Source: PVC group bacterium (GTDB taxonomy: Bacteria; GCA-001730085; JADFSZ01). Taken from it: 9,680 bases of DNA. The position numbers were made by a program, and so were the translations under genes. The stretch covers positions 1 to 9,680 of the forward strand of contig JADFSZ010000053.1 of NCBI GenBank assembly GCA_022560555.1, read 5' to 3'. Positions 1 to 6,237 of the stretch are shown here, in pieces. The notes beneath the pieces were generated by a model. The model was given only the letters and a program-made list of their open reading frames with translations, had not been told where the DNA came from and did no database searches. Within the stretch, counting starts at the first letter, position 1. Every line of letters begins with the position of its first letter.

Positions 1-388
1 CAGAGCTTGTATGCATAAACAGACGGTACCCTTGACCCCTCCGGGTTACCGGCGGGATTGGGTTTTTATCGAAGATGTTATTGAGGCTTACCTGCTCGCT
101 GTAGGTGCTGAGAATACTGCCGGCGAGATTATAAATGTGGGCTCCCAAGAGCAATGGAGCAATGAAGAAGTTGTTGATATGGTTCAGGATATATGTGGGC
201 AAAAGATTGAAGTACAAGTTGGAGCACATAGACCTACCTCCTTTGACACCGCTCAATGGGTGGCAGGCATCGAGAAGGCTCAAAAATTACTTGGATGGAA
301 ACCTCGTCATACGTTCCGGAGGGGGTTGGAAAAGACTATTTCCTGGTTTCGACTTCATCAAGATGCTTATAAGAATGTTTTACGTTAA
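1..388 (+). CDS. NAD-dependent sugar epimerase/dehydratase, C-terminal part (5' end outside window)
   Basis: The reading frame is open to the left edge of the window, so the ATG at 11 is internal and only about 128 C-terminal residues are visible. They match the substrate-binding end of extended short-chain dehydrogenases of the nucleotide-sugar epimerase/dehydratase type. RRDWVFIEDVIEAYLLA is the typical late RD(W/F)V(Y/F)VxDV block, followed by GEIINVGS and a closing KAQKLLGWKPRHTFRRGLEKTISWF block that is standard for the family. The Rossmann NAD-binding site and the YxxxK catalytic pair lie upstream and cannot be checked. The specific reaction (for example C4 epimerisation or 4,6-dehydration of an NDP-sugar) cannot be told from this end. 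A family 2 glycosyltransferase follows after 21 bp, which suggests a cell-envelope or exopolysaccharide sugar cluster. Confidence 0.88.
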   Translation, partial: RACMHKQTVPLTPPGYRRDWVFIEDVIEAYLLAVGAENTAGEIINVGSQEQWSNEEVVDMVQDICGQKIEVQVGAHRPTSFDTAQWVAGIEKAQKLLGWKPRHTFRRGLEKTISWFRLHQDAYKNVLR

Positions 389-409
389 AAAAGGATAAGA
401 ATAACCGAA

Positions 410-1159
410 ATGAAAAACAAATCTAATTTATTCGCAGGCACGACACTTCAAGATCCATATATTAGTGTTGTTGTTCCTGTCTATCAGAATAGAGAGACGC
501 TATATGCACTCTTTAACCGTTTGCACCAAGTTCTCCAATCTAAGGGATTTTCATATGAAATTATTTTTGTGAATGATGCGAGTCCTGATGATTTACTTGT
601 CATATTAGAAAAGCTCGCTCGTGAAAATTCACAAGTAGGAGTGTTGGATTTGGAGCGCAATATAGGACAAAATCAGGCGGTATTGGTTGGTTTACGCTAT
701 GCGAGGGGAACATGTGTAGTGATTATGGATGCAGACTTGCAGGATCCCCCAGAGGCTATTCCTGATCTCGTTGATAAGTTACAAGAAGGTACAGCCGCTG
801 TTTTTGCGGGAAGACGCGGCCAGTATGAGTCTCCCTTTAGACTTTTCACCTCTCGGCTGTTTAAAAAACTGCTTCAGTTATTATGCGGTGTTCCTGAAGA
901 TGCCGGTATTTTTGTGGCAATGAATAGACATACAGTAAAGTGCCTTCTTGGCTTTAATACAACACGGCCTTCTATTGTGGCAATGATTGGCTGCACTCAG
1001 CTTCCTCTGGTATCGATTCCGGTAGTGCGAGCTCAGCGTCCTTCCGGTATTTCCGCCTACAGCTTCTGGAGGCGTTTCAAGGCCGGCCTCCTAACCATAG
1101 CCTGGGTAATTGCCTGGAAGTGGTTTCCTGGCTTTCGTACGTCGAAACGTTGCGAATAA
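410..1159 (+). CDS. Family 2 glycosyltransferase (DPM1/undecaprenyl-phosphate type), C-terminally truncated
   Basis: A GT-A fold glycosyltransferase that should move a sugar from a nucleotide donor to a lipid or glycan acceptor at the inner face of the membrane. Visible motifs are VVVPVYQN (residues 20-27), FVNDASPDD (53-61), the metal-binding DADLQDPPE (107-115), and the late R-PSGISAYSFWRR segment (210-222) that precedes membrane helices in dolichyl/undecaprenyl-phosphate glycosyltransferases. Relatives usually run to about 300 residues or more with two C-terminal TM helices. This one has at most part of one helix (about 225-238) and then ends in WFPGFRTSKRCE, which does not look native. 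The transposase remnant begins right there in another frame, so the tail probably comes from that junction. AAGGA lies just upstream of the ATG. The catalytic domain looks whole, but membrane anchoring and activity are uncertain. Confidence 0.85.
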   Translation: MKNKSNLFAGTTLQDPYISVVVPVYQNRETLYALFNRLHQVLQSKGFSYEIIFVNDASPDDLLVILEKLARENSQVGVLDLERNIGQNQAVLVGLRYARGTCVVIMDADLQDPPEAIPDLVDKLQEGTAAVFAGRRGQYESPFRLFTSRLFKKLLQLLCGVPEDAGIFVAMNRHTVKCLLGFNTTRPSIVAMIGCTQLPLVSIPVVRAQRPSGISAYSFWRRFKAGLLTIAWVIAWKWFPGFRTSKRCE

Positions 1160-1495
1160 AGATGCCTATTTGCTATCTTTAGTGCGGTATATCCATTTGA
1201 ACCCTGTTAGAGCAAATATGATAGAGTATAAGGATCTCAGGCGTTATAAATGGTCAGGACACAGAGAAATATTAGAAGAAAGGGAAGCGCCTTTCAGCCC
1301 CCGTTATAATTGGACTCAAGCATAAGGGAGAAATCTTGGTAGAATGAAGGCCTCTTTAGAAGTGGCGGAGGCAAATGGGGTGTGAGGGAGCGCAAGAATG
1401 AAGAGCGTGAGATGTATGACGATCGAATATTGGGAAACGGTAGTTTTGTTGAGAACGTAGATGTGCTCAAACTTCTTTACATGAGAAGGTTTTGA
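1131..1495 (+). pseudogene. Decayed IS200/REP-associated tyrosine transposase (Y1_Tnp/RAYT) remnant
   Basis: Two out-of-frame blocks together match the C-terminal half of RAYT-type transposases. Block one (frame of 1110, to the TAA at 1323-1325) contains NKDAYLLSLVRYIHLNPVRA, then YKWSGHREIL, which corresponds to the family's YRWSSH motif. Block two (frame of 1343, stop TGA at 1493-1495) contains EGLFRSGGGKWGVRER and then YDDRILGNGSFVENV, corresponding to the family's GGLIRSxGGW and DERILGxGxFVExV ends. The roughly 30 residues normally found between the blocks are missing, and the frame changes. The N-terminal HUH half is absent. The element is therefore a dead fragment. It abuts the 3' end of the glycosyltransferase gene and fills the space to the next gene. 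Family motifs are from memory, not a search. Confidence 0.8.
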
Positions 1496-1533
1496 AATTG
1501 TCGGGGTTGTTCCGAATCTAAGGAAAAGAGATA

Positions 1534-2334
1534 ATGGTAAAAACTAATATTCCCTTTTATCTTTCGCTCGCAGGGATCGCGGGGATTGTCTTTTTTCTAG
1601 CCTTGGAAAGGGTTTTTCCTTTTCGGCGGATGACGTTACTGCCCTGGCAAAGATGGCTTATCAATTTTTCCCTCAGTTTTTGTAACCTTCTTATTGTGGA
1701 TCAAGGCTTTGTGATTCTTCTGCAACGAACGTCTCTTTTTACAGAGCTGTTTCATCTAGATTTATTTGGCCGTCTCGGTCTCAATAGTTTTTCGCGCGTC
1801 ATACTTACGATTGTGATTTTAGATCTCGCGATGTATGTCTGGCATCGTCTCAATCACGCGATTCCTTTTTTGTGGCGGTTTCACAGGGTGCACCACAGCG
1901 ATCGCGAAGTGGATGTCACGACAGCTTCCCGTTTCCATTTTGGAGAGGTGACCTTGGGAGCCATGATCAATTATGCCCTCATGCTTTCTTTGGGTGCCTC
2001 CATTTGGGAGGTACGCATTTTTAAGGTGATCTTTGTTTTTATGACCCAACTCACGCATAGCAATATCAGGATCGCCAAACCACAGGAGGATATCTTCTGG
2101 CTTGTCTTTGTGTCGCCATCCATGCATCGCATTCACCATTCGGATATTCGTTGCGAGACCGATTCGAATTACGGTACGATATTTTCCGTTTGGGACAGAT
2201 TGTTCAGAACTATAGTGAGTGGTGTCAATGCCAAGAAGCTTCACTTTGGTCTTAAGGAATTTGAAAAACCGCAGGAACTCACATGGCCGCGGCTCATCAC
2301 CATGCCCTTGAAACCCGTGGAAAGGAAAAAATGA
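1534..2334 (+). CDS. Sterol desaturase / fatty acid hydroxylase superfamily membrane protein
   Basis: A 266-residue integral membrane protein with the histidine clusters of the di-iron fatty acid hydroxylase/sterol desaturase superfamily. These are H104-x3-H108 (HRLNH), H117-x2-HH (HRVHH, 117-121), an intermediate H175, and H198-x2-HH (HRIHH, 198-202). The clusters should hold two irons on the cytoplasmic face and support O2-dependent hydroxylation or desaturation of a lipid. Hydrophobic segments lie around 7-25, 42-64, 88-103 and 143-172. The length is normal for bacterial members. AAGGAAAAGAG at 1520-1530 is a good ribosome site for the ATG. The stop overlaps the next gene's start (ATGA at 2331-2334), implying translational coupling to an exported transglutaminase-like protein. 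The substrate cannot be inferred; alkylglycerol, sterol or hopanoid, and carotenoid substrates are all known in the superfamily. Confidence 0.9.
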   Translation: MVKTNIPFYLSLAGIAGIVFFLALERVFPFRRMTLLPWQRWLINFSLSFCNLLIVDQGFVILLQRTSLFTELFHLDLFGRLGLNSFSRVILTIVILDLAMYVWHRLNHAIPFLWRFHRVHHSDREVDVTTASRFHFGEVTLGAMINYALMLSLGASIWEVRIFKVIFVFMTQLTHSNIRIAKPQEDIFWLVFVSPSMHRIHHSDIRCETDSNYGTIFSVWDRLFRTIVSGVNAKKLHFGLKEFEKPQELTWPRLITMPLKPVERKK

Positions 2335-3356
2335 TGAAGACAGGAACCGTGAAATTCAAAATCGTTTTTCTGCTTATGGTGCTGATATTAGTGCCGGGCG
2401 GGGTATGGGGCATAGCAGGGCTGCGTGTCCCTTCCTCACGACTCGTAGATTTTGATTATGAAATACGCATTCACGATATTCCTCAAGGCAGCAGGGAATT
2501 GAAAGTCTGGCTGCCTCTTTTAGCTCAAACCCCCTATCAGGAAATTAAAAACATAACCATCGAACCACAGGAACACACGGCAATCTACTATGATCCGGTC
2601 TATCACAATAAAATTCTCAGTTATACGGTTGACATAGCGCGACGGGATTCCTTAATATTCAATGTGCGCTATCGCGTGAAGCGCTATGAATATTCAAATA
2701 AACACGGTATTTTGAAGACGGTTTTGGCGAAAGATGCGGATTTGAATCGATACCTCAAGGCCAATCGTTTGGTCACCATAAGTCCCAAGGTTAAAGACTT
2801 GGCCGATGAAATTACAATAGCCGAGACATCGACGATGGGGAAAGCTCGTGCGATTTATGACTATATTTTTCACAATGTTTCGTACGACAAAACCATTTTG
2901 GGTTGGGGAAACGGCGATACGGAACGGGTCTGTTCGGTAAAGGCCGGCAACTGCACGGATTTTCATTCGTTATTTATTTCGCTCGCGCGTGCCGTGGATA
3001 TTCCGGCAAAATTCGTGATGGGTGTTCCTCTCATCCATAATACACCGGAAGGCGAGATTTGCGGATATCATTGCTGGGCGGAGTTTTATGATGAGATTTT
3101 AGGGTGGGTACCCGTGGATATTTCGGAGGCTTGGAAGGACAAAGCGAAATACGAATATTATTTCGGCACAATCGGACCGGACCGCCTTGAGGTGAGCGTG
3201 GGACGGGACATTGTTTTGGATCCGAATATTCACATGGAACCTTTGAATTATTTTATTTATCCGTATGTGGAAATAGATGGAAAGGTTTTTGAGCAGGTCC
3301 GAACATCTTTTCGGTTTAAAGAGGTGAATCAAAGAAAGGAGGCGCGCGCAACTTAA
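2331..3356 (+). CDS. Exported transglutaminase-like (papain-fold) protein
   Basis: A protein of 341 residues from ATG 2331, preferred over the upstream ATG at 2283. It has a GGAAAGGAAAAA ribosome site directly before it and overlaps the preceding stop by only 4 bp, and starting there places a signal peptide (FKIVFLLMVLILVPGGVWG) at the N terminus. The transglutaminase core shows the Cys-His-Asp order: Cys208 in KAGNCTDFHSLF, His247 in GYHCWAEFYD, and Asp263 in WVPVDISEAWK. The N-terminal 170 residues are a beta-rich region as in other bacterial transglutaminase-like proteins. Family members act as cysteine proteases, peptidases or cross-linking enzymes, and the activity here is open. The location should be periplasmic or outer surface. 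It is coupled to the upstream lipid-modifying enzyme, so an envelope role is likely. Confidence 0.88.
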   Translation: MMKTGTVKFKIVFLLMVLILVPGGVWGIAGLRVPSSRLVDFDYEIRIHDIPQGSRELKVWLPLLAQTPYQEIKNITIEPQEHTAIYYDPVYHNKILSYTVDIARRDSLIFNVRYRVKRYEYSNKHGILKTVLAKDADLNRYLKANRLVTISPKVKDLADEITIAETSTMGKARAIYDYIFHNVSYDKTILGWGNGDTERVCSVKAGNCTDFHSLFISLARAVDIPAKFVMGVPLIHNTPEGEICGYHCWAEFYDEILGWVPVDISEAWKDKAKYEYYFGTIGPDRLEVSVGRDIVLDPNIHMEPLNYFIYPYVEIDGKVFEQVRTSFRFKEVNQRKEARAT

Positions 3357-3415
3357 TACAATGCAAAATTCGTTGGTTTACATACTTCACAACACAATAA
3401 ATGAGGAGAAAATAA

Positions 3416-3952
3416 GTGAACAAATTCATAGTCTTAATCATGATTATCAATGCTATGGTTTTTGGAGCCGGTTCGATGGTTTTGGCGGCCGAGCATGGAG
3501 GGCAAGAACACGGTGGAACAAGCGTAAAAGAAAACGGCGGGACAAGCACTCCGTCTAATGATGCCATTCGGACGGCCATGACAGATTATGTCATGAGAGA
3601 ATCCGAGGCAACGGGAACATTAGATGTGTTAGATCCCGAAACGGGGCAAACGCGACAATTAGAACTCGTCAGAGTTCATGAACGTGTTGGCAAAACAGGA
3701 AATTACTATTACTCTTGTGCGGATTTTAAAGATATCAAGACCGGTCAGCTTCTTGATCTTGATCTTGATGTGGAAGACGAAGGCGGCCGCTTAAGTGTCA
3801 AGGACGTGAGAATTCACAAAGTCGATGGGCATGAACGCTATACGTACGATTCCTCTGACAATCGAATTCCTGTCATGGAGGAAGGCAGTCATAGGGAAGG
3901 ATCTGAGCACGGAGGCAAAGAACACGGAGGCAAGGAGCACGGAGGCAATTAA
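3416..3952 (+). CDS. Small exported protein with EHGG repeats at both ends
   Basis: A 178-residue protein starting at GTG 3416, chosen because GAGGAG at 3403-3408 sits 7 bases upstream and the start gives a clean signal peptide (FIVLIMIINAMVFGAGSMVLA, cleavage near residue 24-25). Right after cleavage come EHGGQEHGGT (26-35), and the protein ends in three EHGGK/N units (164-178). Between them lies an unrecognised domain of about 110 residues (48-153) with a single cysteine (101, SCADF) and acidic LDLDLDVEDEGG (113-124). His/Glu/Gly repeats suggest metal binding or a surface linker, but that is inference. From memory, similar EHPG-repeat proteins with a comparable central domain occur repeatedly in Omnitrophota genomes, without a known function. 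The gap from the preceding gene is 59 bp and no clear promoter was found in it. Confidence 0.85.
   Translation: MNKFIVLIMIINAMVFGAGSMVLAAEHGGQEHGGTSVKENGGTSTPSNDAIRTAMTDYVMRESEATGTLDVLDPETGQTRQLELVRVHERVGKTGNYYYSCADFKDIKTGQLLDLDLDVEDEGGRLSVKDVRIHKVDGHERYTYDSSDNRIPVMEEGSHREGSEHGGKEHGGKEHGGN
3905..3949 (+). repeat. Three tandem 15-bp units encoding EHGG(K/N)
   Basis: Units at 3905-3919, 3920-3934 and 3935-3949 all read GA(G/A)CACGGAGGCAA(A/G/T). They differ only at third codon positions, apart from the final AAT, which gives Asn in place of Lys. Two looser copies sit at the other end of the gene (3491-3520). Such short in-frame arrays can expand and contract by slippage, so copy number may vary between strains. 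Confidence 0.9.
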
Positions 3953-4132
3953 GAGGATGTAAGTGGAGCGGAGCCGCTGTCAAGATTTTGGAGCGCGCAT
4001 TTAGAGGCCTTTGCCTCCCGAAATACACCATCTAAAACTAAAGTATTCGAAGAAATGTTGGAAAAATGTTTTCAATCATTTGTGACTCAGTTCAATATGC
4101 TTTTAAGTCTGTTAGAAAGTTTGGACGATTGA
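3953..4132 (+). other. Open frame directly after the EHGG stop, encoding a possible small helical protein
   Basis: After the TAA of the EHGG gene, the same frame stays open for 59 codons to TGA 4130-4132. The first ATG in it is at 4055, giving 25 residues (MLEKCFQSFVTQFNMLLSLL then ESLDD), preceded by KTKVFEE. The second half reads like an amphipathic helix. There is no convincing ribosome site before ATG 4055. Possibilities are a small gene, a decayed C-terminal extension, stop readthrough, or chance. The same stretch holds two short hairpins (AGCGGAGCCGCT at 3967-3978 and GAGGC-CTTT-GCCTC at 4004-4017), neither followed by a T run, so neither is a convincing terminator. I do not claim a gene. 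Confidence 0.3.
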
Positions 4133-4136
4133 AATC

Positions 4137-4721
4137 ATGGCGGATCACGGAATAACAATCAGGAGGCTTATTGTTCGTGCGCGGAAGTTGACGATTGTTT
4201 TGACTTTTCTATTCGGACTGAGTCTGAATGGGATGAACAGTCCGCAAGCGGCACAAGTCGGCCAACAAGCATCCCAATGGGTTGTCTCGGAATGGGTCAA
4301 CAGTGAGCCGATCTCATTAGACCAGCTTAAAGGGAAGGTCGTTGTGATTGATTTTTTTCAGCTGTGGTGTCCGGGGTGTAATCGTTTTTCCATTCCGCTT
4401 ATGCTTCAATGGGAGAAAAAATATAAAAACGCCGCTGATGTTCAGCTGGTAGGGATTCATACGGTTTTCGAAGGGCATGATTATCAAACAGCCGAACGCT
4501 TGAGGGAATATGTAAAAGAAAAGGGGATACAACATCCGGTAGGAATGGACGCGCATGTGAGCGACACCCGGCTCCCGGAGACCATGATCCGTTATCAAAC
4601 AAAAGGAACCCCTGAGATGGCGATTGTGGACAAGCAAGGAGTGATTCGTTTTCAAAAATTCGGCTCTTTTGATATTGGAGAGGCAGAAAGTTTGATCGCG
4701 GAATTACGACGTGCCTTCTAA
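4137..4721 (+). CDS. Exported thioredoxin-fold redoxin with WCPGC active site
   Basis: A 194-residue protein with an N-terminal export segment (R9-R10 then LTIVLTFLFGLSL, about 18-30, possible cleavage after QAA at 39) and a TlpA/DipZ-like thioredoxin domain. The core is KGKVVVIDFFQLWCPGC, with the redox pair Cys78/Cys81, then VQLVGIHTVFEGHD (102-115) and the cis-proline site KGTPE (156-160). From memory, proteobacterial redoxins with an (L/W)CPGC motif and GLHTVFEHH share this plan, distinct from the WCPPC TlpA/ResA type encoded at 7660. It should act as a periplasmic thiol-disulfide oxidoreductase; the partner is unknown. The start at ATG 4137 has only a weak upstream site. AGGAGG at 4161-4166 lies inside the frame, but no in-frame ATG, GTG or TTG follows it at proper spacing, so the start is uncertain. 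Confidence 0.87.
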   Translation: MADHGITIRRLIVRARKLTIVLTFLFGLSLNGMNSPQAAQVGQQASQWVVSEWVNSEPISLDQLKGKVVVIDFFQLWCPGCNRFSIPLMLQWEKKYKNAADVQLVGIHTVFEGHDYQTAERLREYVKEKGIQHPVGMDAHVSDTRLPETMIRYQTKGTPEMAIVDKQGVIRFQKFGSFDIGEAESLIAELRRAF

Positions 4722-4735
4722 ATTTCAGGAAGGCG

Positions 4736-4743
4736 AAAGGAGG
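4736..4743 (+). promoter_or_regulatory. Strong Shine-Dalgarno site for the PEP-CTERM gene
   Basis: AAAGGAGG ends 7 bases before ATG 4751. It is among the strongest ribosome sites in the window and fixes that start. It lies in the 29-bp gap after the redoxin gene, so the two genes are probably on one transcript. Confidence 0.75.
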
Positions 4744-4750
4744 AGAGCAG

Positions 4751-5158
4751 ATGAACAATATTCTTCGAGGATTCATAATGTTTTTGTTCTTAGGTCTTGC
4801 TTGTCCCCTGCCGTCTTTTGCCATGCCGGTGGAAGAGCTATCTTATGAAGGGAAAATACCCGAGGAAGGGTTGTTTCATACGGCAAGGTTTAAAAGTCTA
4901 GGGCTGAATGTCGATAGCGGCACGAAAAATATTCATCATGAAAAAATGCGTGTTCAACAACGGCGTAAATCAAAAGCCCCAATGAGGACAACTGCCGGTG
5001 GATATGCATTCGCAACTCTTTTGGACCAAGATCATTTTGATTTAGATGTGCTGGTGATGGGATTCCTTTCTCCTTCTGCTCCCGCAGTTCCGGAGCCGAT
5101 GTCTCTTATTCTTGTGGCGTCGGGATTGTTGGGGGTCTTGACTCGACGACGCAGATGA
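4751..5158 (+). CDS. Small PEP-CTERM sorting-domain protein
   Basis: A 135-residue protein with two export signals. The N-terminal signal peptide is GFIMFLFLGLACPLPSFA, with probable cleavage after Ala24. The C terminus has the complete PEP-CTERM layout: VPEP (113-116), a hydrophobic helix MSLILVASGLLGVL (117-130), and a terminal TRRRR. Known biology: PEP-CTERM tails are recognised and cut by an exosortase in the inner membrane of Gram-negative bacteria that usually make exopolysaccharide. The mature part between signals is only about 88 residues, basic in the middle (QQRRKSKAPMR, 69-79), and resembles nothing I recognise. The gene follows the WCPGC redoxin gene by 29 bp and is likely co-transcribed. 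No exosortase gene is visible here. The sugar genes at the window start fit an exopolysaccharide-making organism. Confidence 0.88.
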   Translation: MNNILRGFIMFLFLGLACPLPSFAMPVEELSYEGKIPEEGLFHTARFKSLGLNVDSGTKNIHHEKMRVQQRRKSKAPMRTTAGGYAFATLLDQDHFDLDVLVMGFLSPSAPAVPEPMSLILVASGLLGVLTRRRR

Positions 5159-5189
5159 CCCGAACAGAAGATCTGATTTTCTCCATTTG

Positions 5190-5209
5190 AAACCGAAAGA
5201 ACACGGTTT
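5190..5209. terminator. Weak terminator-like inverted repeat after the PEP-CTERM gene
   Basis: AAACCG (5190-5195) and CGGTTT (5204-5209) form a 6-bp stem with an 8-base loop, running into one further T. The T run is short and mostly part of the stem. It lies in the 116-bp gap between the PEP-CTERM and HEAT-repeat genes, a sensible place for a transcript to end. The rest of this gap is AT-rich with no convincing promoter. Confidence 0.25.
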
Positions 5210-5274
5210 TGGTAAAAATATTATGATGATTATTTATTTTGCGGCTACAAAATTAAGCGTGCGGTTGTAAGAGC

Positions 5275-6237
5275 ATGAAAAATTCTAATAAATGGCTCCT
5301 ATCAATAAAAGAAAGAAAGTTCAGAGGTATTCGGATTTGTCTGAGCGCTATTGTTATTGTTGGAGTATTCTTAAGTTATGAATTTTTAACGGCCCGTTCA
5401 AGAGTCGAATCTGAAATAAAAGATATTTACTTTAGCTTGAAACAAGCTTCCGCGGAAAAGCAAGATTTAGACAGCACAAAGAGAGAAGAACTCATCAGAA
5501 AACTTATTTCCAAAGAGCCTTCTTACCGTTGGGAGGCCGCTTCTGAGTTGGCAAGGTGGAAAGATCAAAAATCGGTAAATGCCATCATTGATGCCATGCG
5601 GGACACAAAAGGAACAATTCGTACTTGTGTCATGGCTGAGTCATTAGGTAGGATTGGGGACAGAAAAGCCATACCCGCTCTCATTCAAGCCATGAATCAG
5701 CCTGTTAATCAAGACTTGCGTATTTGCGCCACTCAAGCGATAGGTGAAATGAGGGATAAACGAGCTTTAAGCCCCCTCATAGAAAAAATACGTCATTCGG
5801 AAGACGAGTTTTTCACTGCTGAGGCACTAGGAAAATTAGGAGATAAAAAAGCGTTACCCATATTAGATGAGGCCGCCAAGAAATCAAAGGATCCTCTCAT
5901 TCAAGCGGCTATCCATCGCGCCATTGTGATGATTCAAATACAGAATGAGAAAGATCTTGTTTCGGCATTCATTGAGGCATTGAATAACGAAGATGATCAA
6001 ATAAGGTTCTGGGCCCTTAAAAATTTAGCTCTTAAGCGGGACTCAAAAGCCATTGAGCCCATTGCCAATACACTCCAAACATCAAATTCTAAGGATATAA
6101 AAATATATGCAGCGGCTACTTTAGCCTATTATGGAAAAGGAACAAGACCCTTCCTTGAAAAAGCAAAACTGACGGACGATAAGATAACCCTTTGGGCAGC
6201 GGAGTATGCTATTAAGCTTTTGAATAAAAAATCATGA
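5275..6237 (+). CDS. Membrane-anchored HEAT-repeat protein
   Basis: A 320-residue protein with a short basic N terminus, one TM segment (about 20-38, IRICLSAIVIVGVFLSYEFL), a charged linker likely to be helical (41-80), and then about eight HEAT-like helical pairs to the end. Repeat hallmarks recur, including RWEAASELARWKDQKSVNAI, CVMAESLGRIGDRKAIPALI, CATQAIGEMRDKRALSPLI, AEALGKLGDKKALPIL and WALKNLALKRDSKAIEPI. HEAT repeats of this PBS-lyase-like kind usually serve as protein-binding scaffolds and have no enzymatic motif. The topology is probably N-in with the repeats in the periplasm, though the signal could be read the other way. Its stop overlaps the start of the ECF sigma factor gene (ATGA, 6234-6237), so the two products are probably made together. 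The ribosome site (TAAGAG) is weak. Confidence 0.85.
   Translation: MKNSNKWLLSIKERKFRGIRICLSAIVIVGVFLSYEFLTARSRVESEIKDIYFSLKQASAEKQDLDSTKREELIRKLISKEPSYRWEAASELARWKDQKSVNAIIDAMRDTKGTIRTCVMAESLGRIGDRKAIPALIQAMNQPVNQDLRICATQAIGEMRDKRALSPLIEKIRHSEDEFFTAEALGKLGDKKALPILDEAAKKSKDPLIQAAIHRAIVMIQIQNEKDLVSAFIEALNNEDDQIRFWALKNLALKRDSKAIEPIANTLQTSNSKDIKIYAAATLAYYGKGTRPFLEKAKLTDDKITLWAAEYAIKLLNKKS

Noticed and set aside
1819-2244. Reverse-strand open frame of 141 codons opposite the sterol desaturase gene
   Set aside because: It lies wholly within a well-supported gene and has no recognisable domain. The forward frame has intact histidine motifs.
2283-2330. Upstream ATG start for the transglutaminase-like protein
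   Set aside because: It would overlap the preceding gene by 52 bp and put 16 charged residues before the signal peptide. ATG 2331 has a proper ribosome site.
3357-3415. Possible promoter before the EHGG gene (TTTACA at 3377-3382)
   Set aside because: No acceptable -10 box at 15-19 bases spacing.
3905-3949. CRISPR-like short repeats
   Set aside because: The three units are directly tandem with no spacers and lie in a coding frame as EHGG codons.
4161-4190. AGGAGG inside the WCPGC redoxin gene as evidence for a later start
   Set aside because: The only in-frame candidates are ATT at 4170 (too close) and TTG at 4188 (too far). Probably chance, though it leaves the start uncertain.
4399-4824. 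Reverse-strand open frame of 141 codons across the redoxin and PEP-CTERM genes
   Set aside because: It runs against two well-supported forward genes, spans their intergenic ribosome site, and its product shows no coherent domain.
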